NCBI GenBank assembly: GCA_012845835.1
Contig: JABAKD010000016.1
Coordinates: 19,336,696 to 19,400,695 of the forward strand
From: Undaria pinnatifida
Taxonomy: Eukaryota; Sar; Phaeophyceae; Laminariales; Alariaceae
DNA: 64,000 bases
Direction: 5' to 3'
Shown here: positions 24,201 through 34,877 of the stretch, one piece after another
Layout: the number at the start of each line of letters is the position of its first letter
How positions within the stretch are numbered: the stretch's first letter is position 1
Made by a program: the position numbers and the translations under genes
The notes under the pieces: generated by a model
The model's input: only the letters and a program-made list of their open reading frames with translations
Databases searched by the model: none
What the model was told of the DNA's origin: nothing

Positions 24201-25653
24201 CGGACGTGTTGCATAGAAAGAAATGATTTTATAGACTAAAAGGCATCGGCGCCCAGAGCTCCGTGCGTTTTTTTGTTTCGTTTTCATGTTTTGTATGTAC
24301 CCTTGTTCATTCGTTCACCCACCCATCCGCACCCACTCGCTCAACCCATGCCATTCGTCCCATCCATGTACCATCCATCGCATCCACTCACCCACCCACC
24401 CATCCACCAGCCCACACACCTATGCATTCATCCATCCATCCATCCATCCATCCATCCATCCATCCATCCATCCATCCATCCATCCATCCATCCATCCACA
24501 CATCCATTCATCCATCCGTTCACCCATCCATTCGTCCAATCGATCACCCGTCAGTTCATTCATCCATCCACCGAGATTTCAGTTTCACTATTATTAGTAG
24601 ACGCGCCCCCACCCCCACCCCCGCCTCAACGCACCGTCTTTTGTTTTTGTGTTGCAGATTCTGGCGGAGGCTAGCCCGTTTGATAACGAGTGGGGAATAG
24701 GACTCCACGCTAGCGACCCCGACGCGCTCGTACAATCCAGGTACAACTGTAGGTACTCCCGTTTTTTTTCTCTGTGATACTGTCATTGTGTCGTACGGGG
24801 TAGCGGGGGTGGTGGTGTAATCCCAACGAGGTACGTACTGCTACTGTTGCCTTTCTGCGGTGCGTTTGTATGATAGGGCCTGTGCACCGCGTGGGGTGAT
24901 ACTGGTAGTGGTGATGGTGGGGGAGGGGTTACTGCTGTGGGTGGCGGTGGGCATCAGGGGGGTGGTGGAGGTGGTGGTGGGGGTGGTGGAGGTGGAGGCA
25001 GTGGTGGTGGTGGGGTTGGAGGCGGTTGTGGTTGGGATGGGGGTGGTAGTGGAGGTGGAGATGATGAGGGTGGTGTTTGTGTTTGTTTTGGAGTTGGTTT
25101 GTTTTGGTGGTGTTGACTGTGTTGTGATGTTTTCGGTGGCTGTGGTAGTGGTTGTAGTAGTGGTGGTGTTTTCGGCAGTGTTAATGGTGGTGGTCGTTGC
25201 AACGATGGTGGTGGATGTAGCGGTGGTAGTGTTGGTGGCGGTGTAGGTAGTTATGTAGGTGTCATGGTGGCGGTGGTGGTGGTGGTGGTTGGGGTGGCGG
25301 TGCTGTTGAGATTGCTGCTGGTGTAGCTGACGATGGTGTTGATGATGGTTTTGGTGGTGTGGCCCGTGTCTTTTTCTTTATCTTTGCACCTTTCGATGTA
25401 ATGTATGGTCTTATATTTTTTAACGACGGGGACGGGACTGTTCATGACCGGGAAAACGGGCACCTGCAAGCCTTACGCGGAAACGTGTCAAGTCCCGGGA
25501 AGGCTCATTTTTTCTTTCTTCGTTTTTTGCCGCCGCTCATGCCCCCGCCCCCCAAGATGGCCTGGATTCAACAAGCTCGGGGAAGCGCTCATGGACGTTC
25601 GCACGAAGCTCAGGGAAGAGACGCCGGCTTTCCTTGGTTGGGGGCAGGGATAG
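21286..25653 (+). CDS. NADAR-family (YbiA/DUF1768) protein with Gly/Arg-rich N-terminus
   Basis: Exons 21286-22323, 22763-22824, 23834-24020, 24658-24740, 25557-25653; 488 residues as drawn. The acceptor before 21286 is strong (long T/C tract, then CCAG), so a 5' exon is missing from the model. The NADAR domain starts at ATG 22255 and reads in order [100 protein letters not shown], about 165 residues, the full family length. Family knowledge: NADAR proteins act on ADP-ribose derivatives; members remove ADP-ribose from guanine in DNA, others act in riboflavin metabolism. Residues ~36-320 are Gly/Ser/Arg-rich with GGRGGGG-type patterns, unusual for the family and suggesting RNA binding or condensation (inference). 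If translation begins at 22255 the protein is a bare NADAR domain. Confidence 0.85.
22854..23374. mobile_element. Foldback MITE inside NADAR intron 2
   Basis: Outer ends CATCTCTTACAATAAACTGA (22854) and its near-complement ending at 23374. Arms of ~170 bp match well: AAAACCGAAAATGGAGGTTT, TCGCAGGCGTGTTTGA and ATCGGGCCCGCT are mirrored. The right arm carries an extra ~80 bp tandem duplication (two copies of AGAGCGGGCCCGATTATCAT near 23210 and 23275). The element fills half of intron 22825-23833. Confidence 0.85.
24427..24500. repeat. (ATCC)n microsatellite in NADAR intron
   Basis: About 18 CATC/ATCC tetranucleotides in a row, with degenerate CCACCCATCCA stretches on either side (24310-24570), within intron 24021-24657. 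Frames in all three phases read His/Pro/Ser/Ile repeats and are artefacts. Confidence 0.95.
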
Positions 25654-25675
25654 GGGAAGGGGTGTGGAGGGAGGG

Positions 25676-25706
25676 GGTTAGGGTTAGGGTTAGGGTAAGG
25701 GTTAGG
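25676..25706 (+). repeat. Interstitial telomere-like (TTAGGG)n
   Basis: GGTTAGGGTTAGGGTTAGGG followed by TAAGGGTTAGG, 23 bases after the NADAR stop codon and inside its likely 3' untranslated region. TTAGGG is the telomere unit reported in several stramenopile lineages. The short stretch could be a repair scar or chance enrichment. Confidence 0.8.
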
Positions 25707-26142
25707 CAACCTTCCCTTTGCCGACTCGGTTATGCGGGCTCGGGTCGGATCGGGCTGCAACGCGCGCCATCGCAAGGAATGGAGGGGGGGGGGGGGGGGG
25801 GGTTGCTCTGCTTTGCTTTGCCGTTTGTTGCTTTGCATTGCGTCTTTTGCCTTGCCTTTTCTTCTTGTGTTGTTTCTGTTTACTTTGTTTACTTTTTTTC
25901 GTTTTCGTGTTTTTTGTTTGTGTTTTTGTTCGTCACGGTTTTTGTGGTATTCTATTTGTTTTTTTAGGTTTTTAAATTGTTGGTATCAGATTGAGATTAA
26001 GGTTCAGTTCAGATTAGTGTTCTGTGCTCGTATAATCATTGCGTTGTTTTTGTTTCGAGGCTTTTTTTTATGTGTTGTGTTCGTTTGTTTTTGTGTTTGT
26101 TTCCTCCGGTCGCAATTAGGTTCATATCGATTTATGGTTGTG

Positions 26143-26226
26143 CGTATTTTATATAATTATTGTAACGGCATCAGTTGTGAGTTCGACGAATTTTGGGTCG
26201 ATACCCATATTTGCAAGCTGCGTGCT
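26143..26226 (+). repeat. Small dispersed repeat, copy 2 of 3
   Basis: ATATAATTATTGTAACGGCATCAG..TGTGAGTTCGACGAATTTTG..TCGATACCCATATTTGCAAGCTGCGT. Same family as 12750-12832 and 42468-42550. The stretch 25707-26142 before it is a homopolymer-rich T/G region with no gene. Confidence 0.75.
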
Positions 26227-28994
26227 ATTGTACCGATGGCCCGTCTTGAGTAAGTTTCATAAACCAAAATCTAATATAAGATAACATTGTATTATGTTAC
26301 TTACCATGTATAACAAATTGACATACCAACAATGATTACCTGAACACTTCGATGTACTGGTAACCTCTCATTAGCTGATGTTTTATTAGGTAGTGTAGTA
26401 GGGCACCGGTTTGGTCTACCTTTTTAAAGTAGCACTAGGGTACTTGTGTACAATAAGTGGTACTTTTTGAGCTAAATCCGACATACATTTTTCTTACAAA
26501 AACGCCACACAGACAAAGGCTGCGAGCAAAGGGTCGAGCGTCGAGGGTTTAGAATATCATTTTTTAATTTGCCATTGAACCATGTGCAGCATGAGTGTCA
26601 ATAGAGCCGAAAACCTCGAGAATATAGATTCTGCCGCTGCCACCGAACGGCAGTTTCTGGGGTCCTCTTATCGCGGTAAGTCCAACTAGTTTGTGTCCGG
26701 TTCGAGAAATCAAGACTGTATACAAGTACGCAAGTGGTTTTCGCACAAGACATGAATAATGAGTCATTGTACGCTCAAAACCCAATACTGTGCCTGGAAT
26801 AGAGGTGTACACCACTTTGTTTCTGAGGTTCCTCAACTTGGGAGCTTAAGACTTCTCCCAAAAAAAGCTGATTTGGCCCCAAAATAAACTGCTGAGTCGT
26901 TCTATGGTAACCCCCCCTAACTTTCCTTTAACGAAATCGTCGGTTTTGAAACCAGCTCCCGGCCGTATCTCCTGAAATACGGAGCCCCTTGCCACCCCGA
27001 CGTTAACGTTCGATATCCCTTTCCATGAAAGAAAAACATATATATGAAGCTGTGTTTTTCATGGCATCCTTCTTCGTGTCGAGCAGCCATGGAACGCGCG
27101 TTGAAGAAAATCGCTGGCTTTTGGGGGGGGCTATCGTAGAATCAGTCTGCTACCGCGGATGAAAAATCCCACGGCCACCTAGGTACACAACGAGAATCAT
27201 GCAAAAACTAAGGAGGGGGCGTATTTTTCGACGATTTTGGGTTAAGGAGCGCCGTCACTCAGAAACCATTTCAATCAGACGAAAAGCGCTACCTCTACTA
27301 TCGTCGCACGCGTCGTTCAAGTCAAAGCCTTTGTTTTCGAAATTTTGCAAGAGCTGTCAGGCAAATTATACAAAGAGGTTTATGCACCCCCCCCGAAAAG
27401 CTGACACAAAAGGGGGGCACACCGCTTTTCGAGGACGGCGAGGTTCTCGAGACGGGCGGTCGTCGGCATCATTTTTCGACAGCCGGTCACCAAGTGTGCG
27501 CTTGCTTGGATGGGCGGCTGTTTTTCACATAATATTATTCAATTCTTCATATAGTCAACACCACATTCTCTTCCCGAACAGCCAATAACGTGCGTATCGA
27601 CGACGGTGTAGTAGGCAAATCTTGCCGCAAACCCTCACGTACGGGGTACGCACGTGAACGCAGGCAGCATCAGAGCATATTCAAAAAGTGAAAAGCATCA
27701 GACAGAGCATACATGCCACACAACAACGACGAGCGACAACCGTCACCCGCCGGCCATCCTTGTGGGGGCACACCACACCGAAACCAGACAAAAGGGAGCA
27801 AATTATAGATTACTAAAAAAGGGACGTCCAAAACTTAACCCTTCCGCGACTCCAAGGGGGTTTTGATGATAATAAAAAATTATCAATTCTCGTATTTTTC
27901 GCCGGGCAGACCGGTCTGTTCAGCCCGGGGATGGAAAAACACATGCCCGAACTTGAACGCAGGGCGTTGTATAGTCACAGCCACGCACGCACACACGCAC
28001 ACCTGGCAACATCCCTGGACTCGGCCTACAGGGGTAATCCGGTAGGCGCATGAAGCCTGCACGCCGCCCGGGGTCCTCAGCTGTGAGATCTCACGCCTTC
28101 CCAAGCCCGCGGCTGTCTGGGGCGTTTTCAGAGAAGTACAGAACTACGCTATTCCCGCAGGGCTCTTCGACGCTGATTTAGCGATCATTTTTTGTGATCA
28201 TTTTACATACTGAATTTTGACTGCTCTCAGGGCGTGGGACCACTCGACCAGGGTGAATATTGCATCGAGCGAACAATAGCGGTGATGTTCTGAGGGCCGA
28301 GGGACCTTTCTAGTGTAAGGACAGACGTCCCCAGCGTGTTACCGGGAGGCGACAAGGCCGCGGTGCGAGTTTAGCTGAGGGGTGCACTTCTACACAAGAA
28401 GTCTCTTTTTGGGCGAAGAAACGCGCCGCGTCTGCTGTGCGGACCCAACTTTTTTGTGACGGTCTCGGCGCGCGCGCGGGCTGCTCGACTAGCGGCCTGC
28501 GAAGAGCCTAGTCCCAGAGGGGTTAATCGAAACGATGGGGTATGTATGCCGCCGCGTAAGTCAAAAAGGGTGATACGTACACACATGCGCTCACCCCCCG
28601 CTTTTGATCACTCTCCCCATCGAGCTCTATACACTAAATTAAAGTAAACACGCTCGATAGTTGGAAGGGTCATGGGAGTTCGTTCGTCCAACACTAAAAA
28701 AGAAAATGTGACTTGGAGGAGGAGTAGATTTGACGGAGCGCCTGTGAACGTCTCCGGCGGCGAAAAGCAGTGTCCCCTTTTATTTCTCTTGGCTTCAGCC
28801 TGGAGTCTCACATAAGACGCAAAAGGAAAGGTTGTGAAGCACATTTGAGTGAAGCACATTTATTTGAGAGTAAAGCATAGAAATTTACGGGGGGGGTTAA
28901 CGCCTTTACGACTGGAAACCCTTTGTGGGGATGATTTTACTTGAATTTAGTATAGGGAGGGAAAATGGGTTAAGGCGCACGCTACGTGTGATGG

Positions 28995-29362
28995 AGTGCT
29001 CTCCGTACAAAGATCGTTTATAGATTCGACGTGAAACCATGTCATGTTTGAGGTGAAACCACGTGATATTAGATATCATTAGATGTCACACTCACGTTAA
29101 GGCCATCATAGATGGGCGATAATGTAGGTGACGATGATGGGACAAGCAGGACGCCCCTCATCTCACTACCCTGCCCTACCGTGCCTAGCCCTGTCATGTC
29201 TGCCTTTTAGCCTTCTATTTAGGGAAACAATGCATAATAATAACGTTTGAGCCTAGCCAGCGAGTCATGAGGAGAGACCAACTAAAGACACCGGAACCCA
29301 CGAGGGGCGCTCTTCCCAACACCGACCAACCACGCATCCCCCGCTCGGAGTACTGTGACATA
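28995..29362 (+). repeat. ~370 bp repeat family, copy 1
   Basis: Begins GGAGTGCTCTCCGTA, contains TTCGACGTGAAACCATGTCA, GGCCATCATAGATGGGCGAT, GGGACAAGCAGGACGCCCC, a CTACCCTGCCCTACC stretch and ends ACCACGCATCCCCCGCTCGG. An inverted copy is at 30928-31312 and two direct copies are at 54410-54765 and 54770-55190. Ends resemble AGTRCTCC in opposite directions, so it may be a small inverted-repeat element. Confidence 0.75.
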
Positions 29363-30927
29363 TGGTAGAGGCGCACCATTCTTCTTCTGAGGCTGCTCAC
29401 TGGAGAAGCTCTCCACCTCACCTAAAAAGTGGTTATTGTGTATGGACAAAATCGAAACTGCGCCCCGATGAACGAAACAATCCCAACCCATGGCTTAAGT
29501 ATACTGCGAAACATAATGCAAAAACAAAATAAAAAATAAAAAACTACGACGATTTTTGGGTCAAGGTGGGTTTAGGAGCCCCGTTATCCAAAAAAAAATC
29601 GGCGAAAAAGTGCTGCTACCTCTATCTATCGTAGCACGCGTCTTTTACCTCGTTTTTTGTCTAATAATAATGCTCGAAGTTTTTAGGTTCGAAAAGCGAA
29701 ACCGCGGTCAAACGCTCTTGTCCGATATTTAACACGCTAAGCTCCAACATAAAAAAAAAAAAAGTGCCGACCGCGTTTCGCCCGTTAGAATGCAAAAGTC
29801 GCGACCCATTCAAGTGAACCCCGGTTTGAGACAAAAATGTGGTTCAAAGCGGAACACACCACAAATATTTGGCCCGAATCGCTCAGAGAATGAACGGACA
29901 AGTCATCACACCGCCCAAGACTACAAATGGTATTAATAGCGGCCCAAGCGAGAACATGATAATACACAAAAGCACTACACGAAAAAATCACATCGTCCCA
30001 CCCACCCTCTACAAGAATAGCAGTGTTTTTGGTGCACGGTCCTTCCAAACCCAACACTGATGGGGCGCTGCGCTGAGATGAGAGCGCACCACACCTGCAC
30101 GGCGTTTTATCCCGGGTGCGGCCGACCTGCTTCGAGGCTAGAAGCTTCACCTAGAACTCGATCCTTACATTGAACGATCCTCGGCGACTCATGCTACGAT
30201 AGAAGAGATAGCCCTTTTGGGCCGACGTTTTCTGAAATGACGGGGGCTTCTTGACCCAAATTCCGTCGGAATTTAAAGAAAAACGACTGGAGTGCTTTCT
30301 TCGTTGTATGTATATACCTAGAGATCATGGGATTTTTTTTTATCGGGTTCGTATGGTCCACCCCACAGGAAAAAAAATTCGACTGACGTTTTAGTGTCAT
30401 AACATTTGAAAAAGGAACAATTGGAATGTGCAGCAGCAATGATCGTGAACGCGGCGTTGGGATACGTCGATAGCCGTAGAGTTTTTTTGCGGGGGGGAGA
30501 AAATGCAAGAATTTCGGCGGAGGATACCCCAAAATCGTCCTGAAATCTCTGACATAGACCGATATTACCACCCCGATTTTTTCACGAAGTAACCCGGGAA
30601 AAATACAAAATACGGCATATATATCTCCGGAATTGTCTTTCGTTTATATCTGACAAGCTGTCCGAACGAGACAAGTCGTTCGCCGCCATCTAGTTTGAAA
30701 TCGTACCGATACCTATCCCTATCGAAAGCGAACAAACTGGCCTTCAATATTCTGCTTGTCGCCCATGGTTCGATCAGTTTTGCGAAAACAATTAGACTAT
30801 GTAAATAACACCCCCCTCTGCGGAACACCGAGGGCTCTCCAAATCCGGGGCCAGACTTGTCTCCTGGAAAAAGTACCTCCCGAACGAAAGCGAAGATGTG
30901 TTTTTCCAAGATAGAACGGACCGTAGA

Positions 30928-31312
30928 TTGTCACAGTACTCCGAGTGGGGGATGCGTGGTCGGTCGGTGTTGGGAAGCGTGCCCATCTCGGTTTCCGGTG
31001 TCTTCATTCGTCTCTCCTCATGGTTCGCTGGCTAGGCTCAAAGCTTGTGCATTATTTCCCTAAACAGAACGCTAAAAGACAGACATAACAGGGCTAGGCA
31101 GGGTGGGGCACGGTAGTGCAGGGTAGGGCAGGGTAGTGAGATGTGAGGCGCGTCCTGCTTGTCCCATCATCGTCACCAACATTATCGCCCATCTATGATG
31201 GCCTTGCCGTGAATGTGACAATCCAATATCACGTGGTTTCCCCACAACTAGCATATGGTTTCACGTCGAATTTATAAACTATCCTTCTACGGAGAGCACT
31301 CCAATACAAGAT
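30928..31312 (-). repeat. ~370 bp repeat family, copy 2 (inverted)
   Basis: Reverse complement of 28995-29362 with ~10-15% divergence by eye. The two copies face each other across 1.6 kb of other repeats, so together they would form long inverted ends around 28995-31312. No transposase lies between them. Confidence 0.75.
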
Positions 31313-31629
31313 GCACCTGGAGACAGGCGTTTTAACGGTGCACTCGTTGTCAGATGAACAAAGTGCAGCCCACCGAATACTATAATACCGAATACTATAA
31401 TAAGATTAGTAGGCTTTCAATGGGGTATTAGTCCGTTTGACCACCTGCACAAGGTTAATCAGTAGCTTACCCAAACTAAGCCTTAGAGCACTCTCCCCCC
31501 CTGAAACGGCGGGATAGCAGGTCGGTTGGAGGGCGGACCCGTCAATATCAAAGCGGTTTCATTTCCTGGGGATACCGGGGAGAGCATTTTTCAACTTTGA
31601 CATGGGGAAATTCTGAAAGAAAAAAAAAA

Positions 31630-31731
31630 TGGTGGATGGTGGGATTCGAACCCGCGACCCAAAATAAACATGGTCCTGGCGACGACGCCATGTATAATGA
31701 AATTGAGGGGCTGTTACAGACACAGGCCACC
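31630..31731 (-). ncRNA. tRNA-like, probable SINE head or tRNA relic
   Basis: On the minus strand GGTGGCC..(about 85 bases)..GTCGCGGGTTCGAATCCCAC, then CATCCACCA, then a T-run. GGTTCGAATCC is a perfect RNA polymerase III B box; the ends can pair over GGTGG/CCACC; the T-run is a pol III stop. The length (about 102) and a weak D arm argue against a functional tRNA. I infer a tRNA-derived SINE or tRNA pseudogene. Confidence 0.45.
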
Positions 31732-33691
31732 CTTTGCAGGTTTCTCTACTAGGCAGGTTCCACGTTGGCCACTCACTTATACTAGTGTACTAGATAAGCT
31801 CTTGTATTAGTCCCACACACGTCACGGACGAACTGAATAATAGCGTGCAATCCCGCGAGGCAGAAGCATCATCCCCCTTTTCCTATACGCACATGCCATG
31901 CCTTCAAATGCATGTGAAACCCGTTTATATCCAGCCGTATCCCATATCTTACGCATTTTAAGGCGCCCAGGGGAATGCCACAACAACAATGTGCACCTGG
32001 GTATGGGAAATGTTGGAAATTTTGAACCGTATTGACTACTCGTCTAGCATTTTTGCTTTTTCCCCAAGAGCCGTGCTATGATAGAAGTACACGCTTTTTC
32101 TGAGGTTCCTTGCGTTAGGAGCTCAAGACCTGTCTTAACCCCCAAAAAACTGATTTGGAGAAAAACAAAACTGCTACCGGATGAAAAATCCCATGGCTCA
32201 GGGTATACAGCGAGAATCATGCAGAAAAAAAAACGTATACATGTTCCCGACGATTTTGGGTCAAGGAGCCTCGTCATTCAGAAACCGTTTCAGACGTAAA
32301 GCGCTACACCTCTATTATCGTAGAACGCGTTCCAAAAAAACAAATCAGTTTTTGCGAAAGAAGGGTGCAAAGCCCCTTAAGCGAACAGCCCCAGAGAGAA
32401 AGAAAAGTACACGTCTATCGGCAGCAGCGTCCGGCGGCAAAAAATAATTCTGCGCAGGAAACGCTTTCCTTGAGAGAAGCTTAACCGTTTTTTGGAGGCT
32501 TCTGAGGGGGAACACATCAGAAAAAAAAAACGACTACTACAGCAGAGCATCGGCAGCACGAAGCAGCCCGAGAGCTGCCGGGATAAAAAAGGGGGCGAGG
32601 GGGGGGGGGGGGGGGTTCCATCCAAACCGATTTATACTGAGACGTGTGCTACGATGACAGATGTAGGACTTTCTTAGGCAAAACTATAAAAATATATATA
32701 TATATATAAAAAACTGACGCGGCTCCTTAGCCCCAAAACATTCGTCGGAAAATGTCATTCCTGTTTTGAAACACGACACATTTTTTTTTTTTCACCCGAC
32801 GCGTTTTACGATAAGCTACACCACTTTTTTTCTTAATACTACCCCTCAATTTCGGAGCTTGAGACCTCTCCCAAAAGCTGTTTTGGAGAAAAACCAGAAT
32901 TGCTCGTACTGGTATCATACCGGACGAAAAAAAACACGGCTTACGTACACAACAAGAACCACGCAAAAAAAAATGGCTTAATTTCGACGATTTGGGGTCA
33001 GGGAGCCCTGTTACTCAGAAACCATCTCACACGAAAAATGTTGTCTCTATCGTAGCACGCGTTACCTGTGGGCCATGGGCTTTGGTCACCGGCTGGCGCT
33101 TTTCTAAAACTTTACTCAAGAAATAAACATTAGAGCTCCACACAAAATGAAGAGAGCTCTCAGAAAAAAAAAAACGGCGCACGCACCTCTACCGAAGCGT
33201 GCGTCGTGGGCTGTACTATGTGTGCCACACGCGCACAGCATATTGATGCTCGCACAACCGTAAAGCCATCCCATCAATGGGCGGTGTTGATGTGAGTGCA
33301 TTGCTCATGGTTTTCATCGATATACGGGAGCCCCACAAGGTCAAGCGTTACACAATTTTATCGTTTGTACATGGGGCGCTCATCCATGGCAACTCTCTTC
33401 CCCGCGCCTATCCCGCATTTTGCCATCAACGTACATATATATTCTACCAATCAAACGTACCGTCCACCGTGCCGCAGCCTCCCGTGACCGAGCGTGCTCG
33501 GTGGTTGGCCCATAAATAAGCAGCGTGTGACTGAGTGACTGAGTAGAGGGAATAAATCGAAACAGACCATTCGTTAGTCGCCGTAGTCTTTTGGCCATTG
33601 ACCACGCATCCCTCTCGAGACAGAGCACCGTTCCTACTATTAATAGAGGCAACTCCAAACATTTGGGCGCTCAAACATACGGCAGGGGGGG

Positions 33692-34108
33692 GGTGTACTC
33701 GATATTAATGCGTAGCCGTAGGGTTATGACCATAGACCCTCGCATCCCTACTATGCCGGGACGGAGCACGCCGGGTTTTCACCAACCAGACAGGCATTGC
33801 TTGCACCAAGCGCGAAGCGCCGTGAGGTGTTCGGCGAGACGCATGAAGGGCGAACTGCATCCTTCCAAGAACCACCTCGTAAGACGGACTTCCGCACCTT
33901 GTGCCTACTTTCTTGCTTATGAATTACAGCGACCAATGAGTTACTTTGTTCTCTGGTGTGGCCACTCCAGAGACAGCGATGGGTACTGCCATGTAACTAC
34001 CTCGTGGGGGCCTTACCATATTCACACTACGTGATGCAATCATTCCTCTTGTGCGGAGTTAGGGTTCGCCACCCCGCACAATATGATCTAACTCGATAAC
34101 CATCGTCG
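33692..34108 (+). repeat. ~420 bp dispersed repeat, forward copy
   Basis: Direct counterpart of the reverse copy at 14228-14652; runs from GTGTACTCGATATTAATGCG to AACTCGATAACCATCG. The copies are close enough that neither is ancient. The stretch 34109-34877 that follows has no gene; it ends in poly-C/poly-G. Confidence 0.82.
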
Positions 34109-34877
34109 TAACCGCTTAAAAACAAAACAAAACACAACAAACAACAGCACCCTGGTTAACTAGCTCACGCAGTGATTGGCATGTTTTGCAGCGTCGGTGC
34201 CAACTCACGCCAACCCCAATATACATGTCATGTGTTATTACAGCGTCGGTGCCAACCGAGGCCAACACTTATACTTCGAAGTATATAGAGGCAGTCAACC
34301 AGCGGTAGGGGGATAATTTCTACAGCCGTTTATTTGTGGCTCAGAGCCTCTCGCGCGATGGGCGCTACCCTATTTTGGTTGTTAAACTGCGCCAACACGC
34401 GCGAGGTACAGAGTCACTCGCGCGTGTGGTCTCAACTCGGTGCTTAAAATCGGCGGTGTACCCCTTTGCATGGCGGTGCACCCCCCCGTCCGCCTTAGCC
34501 TTAAGAAACAGACAATTAAAAAACGCGCTTTGCCAGAGATTTGTCTCATAGCCTGCGAATCATTCGCTTCAGCCACAACCGTAGACACAAGTCGTCCACA
34601 AAAACACGCAGGCATGGGACACACGTAGACATGGACACTAACATGTACACATTCACACACCGCAACAAAGCACGACCCTCCAATCGCTGCCACCACCTGT
34701 AGCAAACCGCAGAAAAACCACGCCTCCCTTCCCGCAAAGTATCTCACATCGTGCGTGCTTGTGTTGCGTGCACTGCATCAACCCCTCCGCACGCTTCTCC
34801 TGCGCTTCCCGTCTTGCCACTCCCCCCCCCACCCCTATCACCAACCCCATCCCCACATGGGGGGGGGGGGTAACGCC

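Larger units (their letters stand above)
26450..33110. repeat. Nest of diverged dispersed repeats, no gene
   Basis: A ~260 bp unit recurs at about 26800-27315 (split), 29500-29645, 32080-32335 and 32800-33065, with an inverted piece near 30150-30300. Its marks are GAGGTTCCT..GGAGCT..AAGAC, GCTGATTTGG, GAAAAATCCCA, CGACGATTTTGGGTCAAGGA, CAGAAACCATTTCA and TATCGTAGCACGCGT. The unit spacing suggests old insertions into one another. No frame shows family similarity, codon bias or paired splice sites. It continues in repeat-poor but gene-free DNA to 33690. Confidence 0.65.

Noticed and set aside
31630-31731. Functional tRNA gene
   Set aside because: B box and terminator are good, but the D arm, length and acceptor pairing are poor; listed as tRNA-like only.
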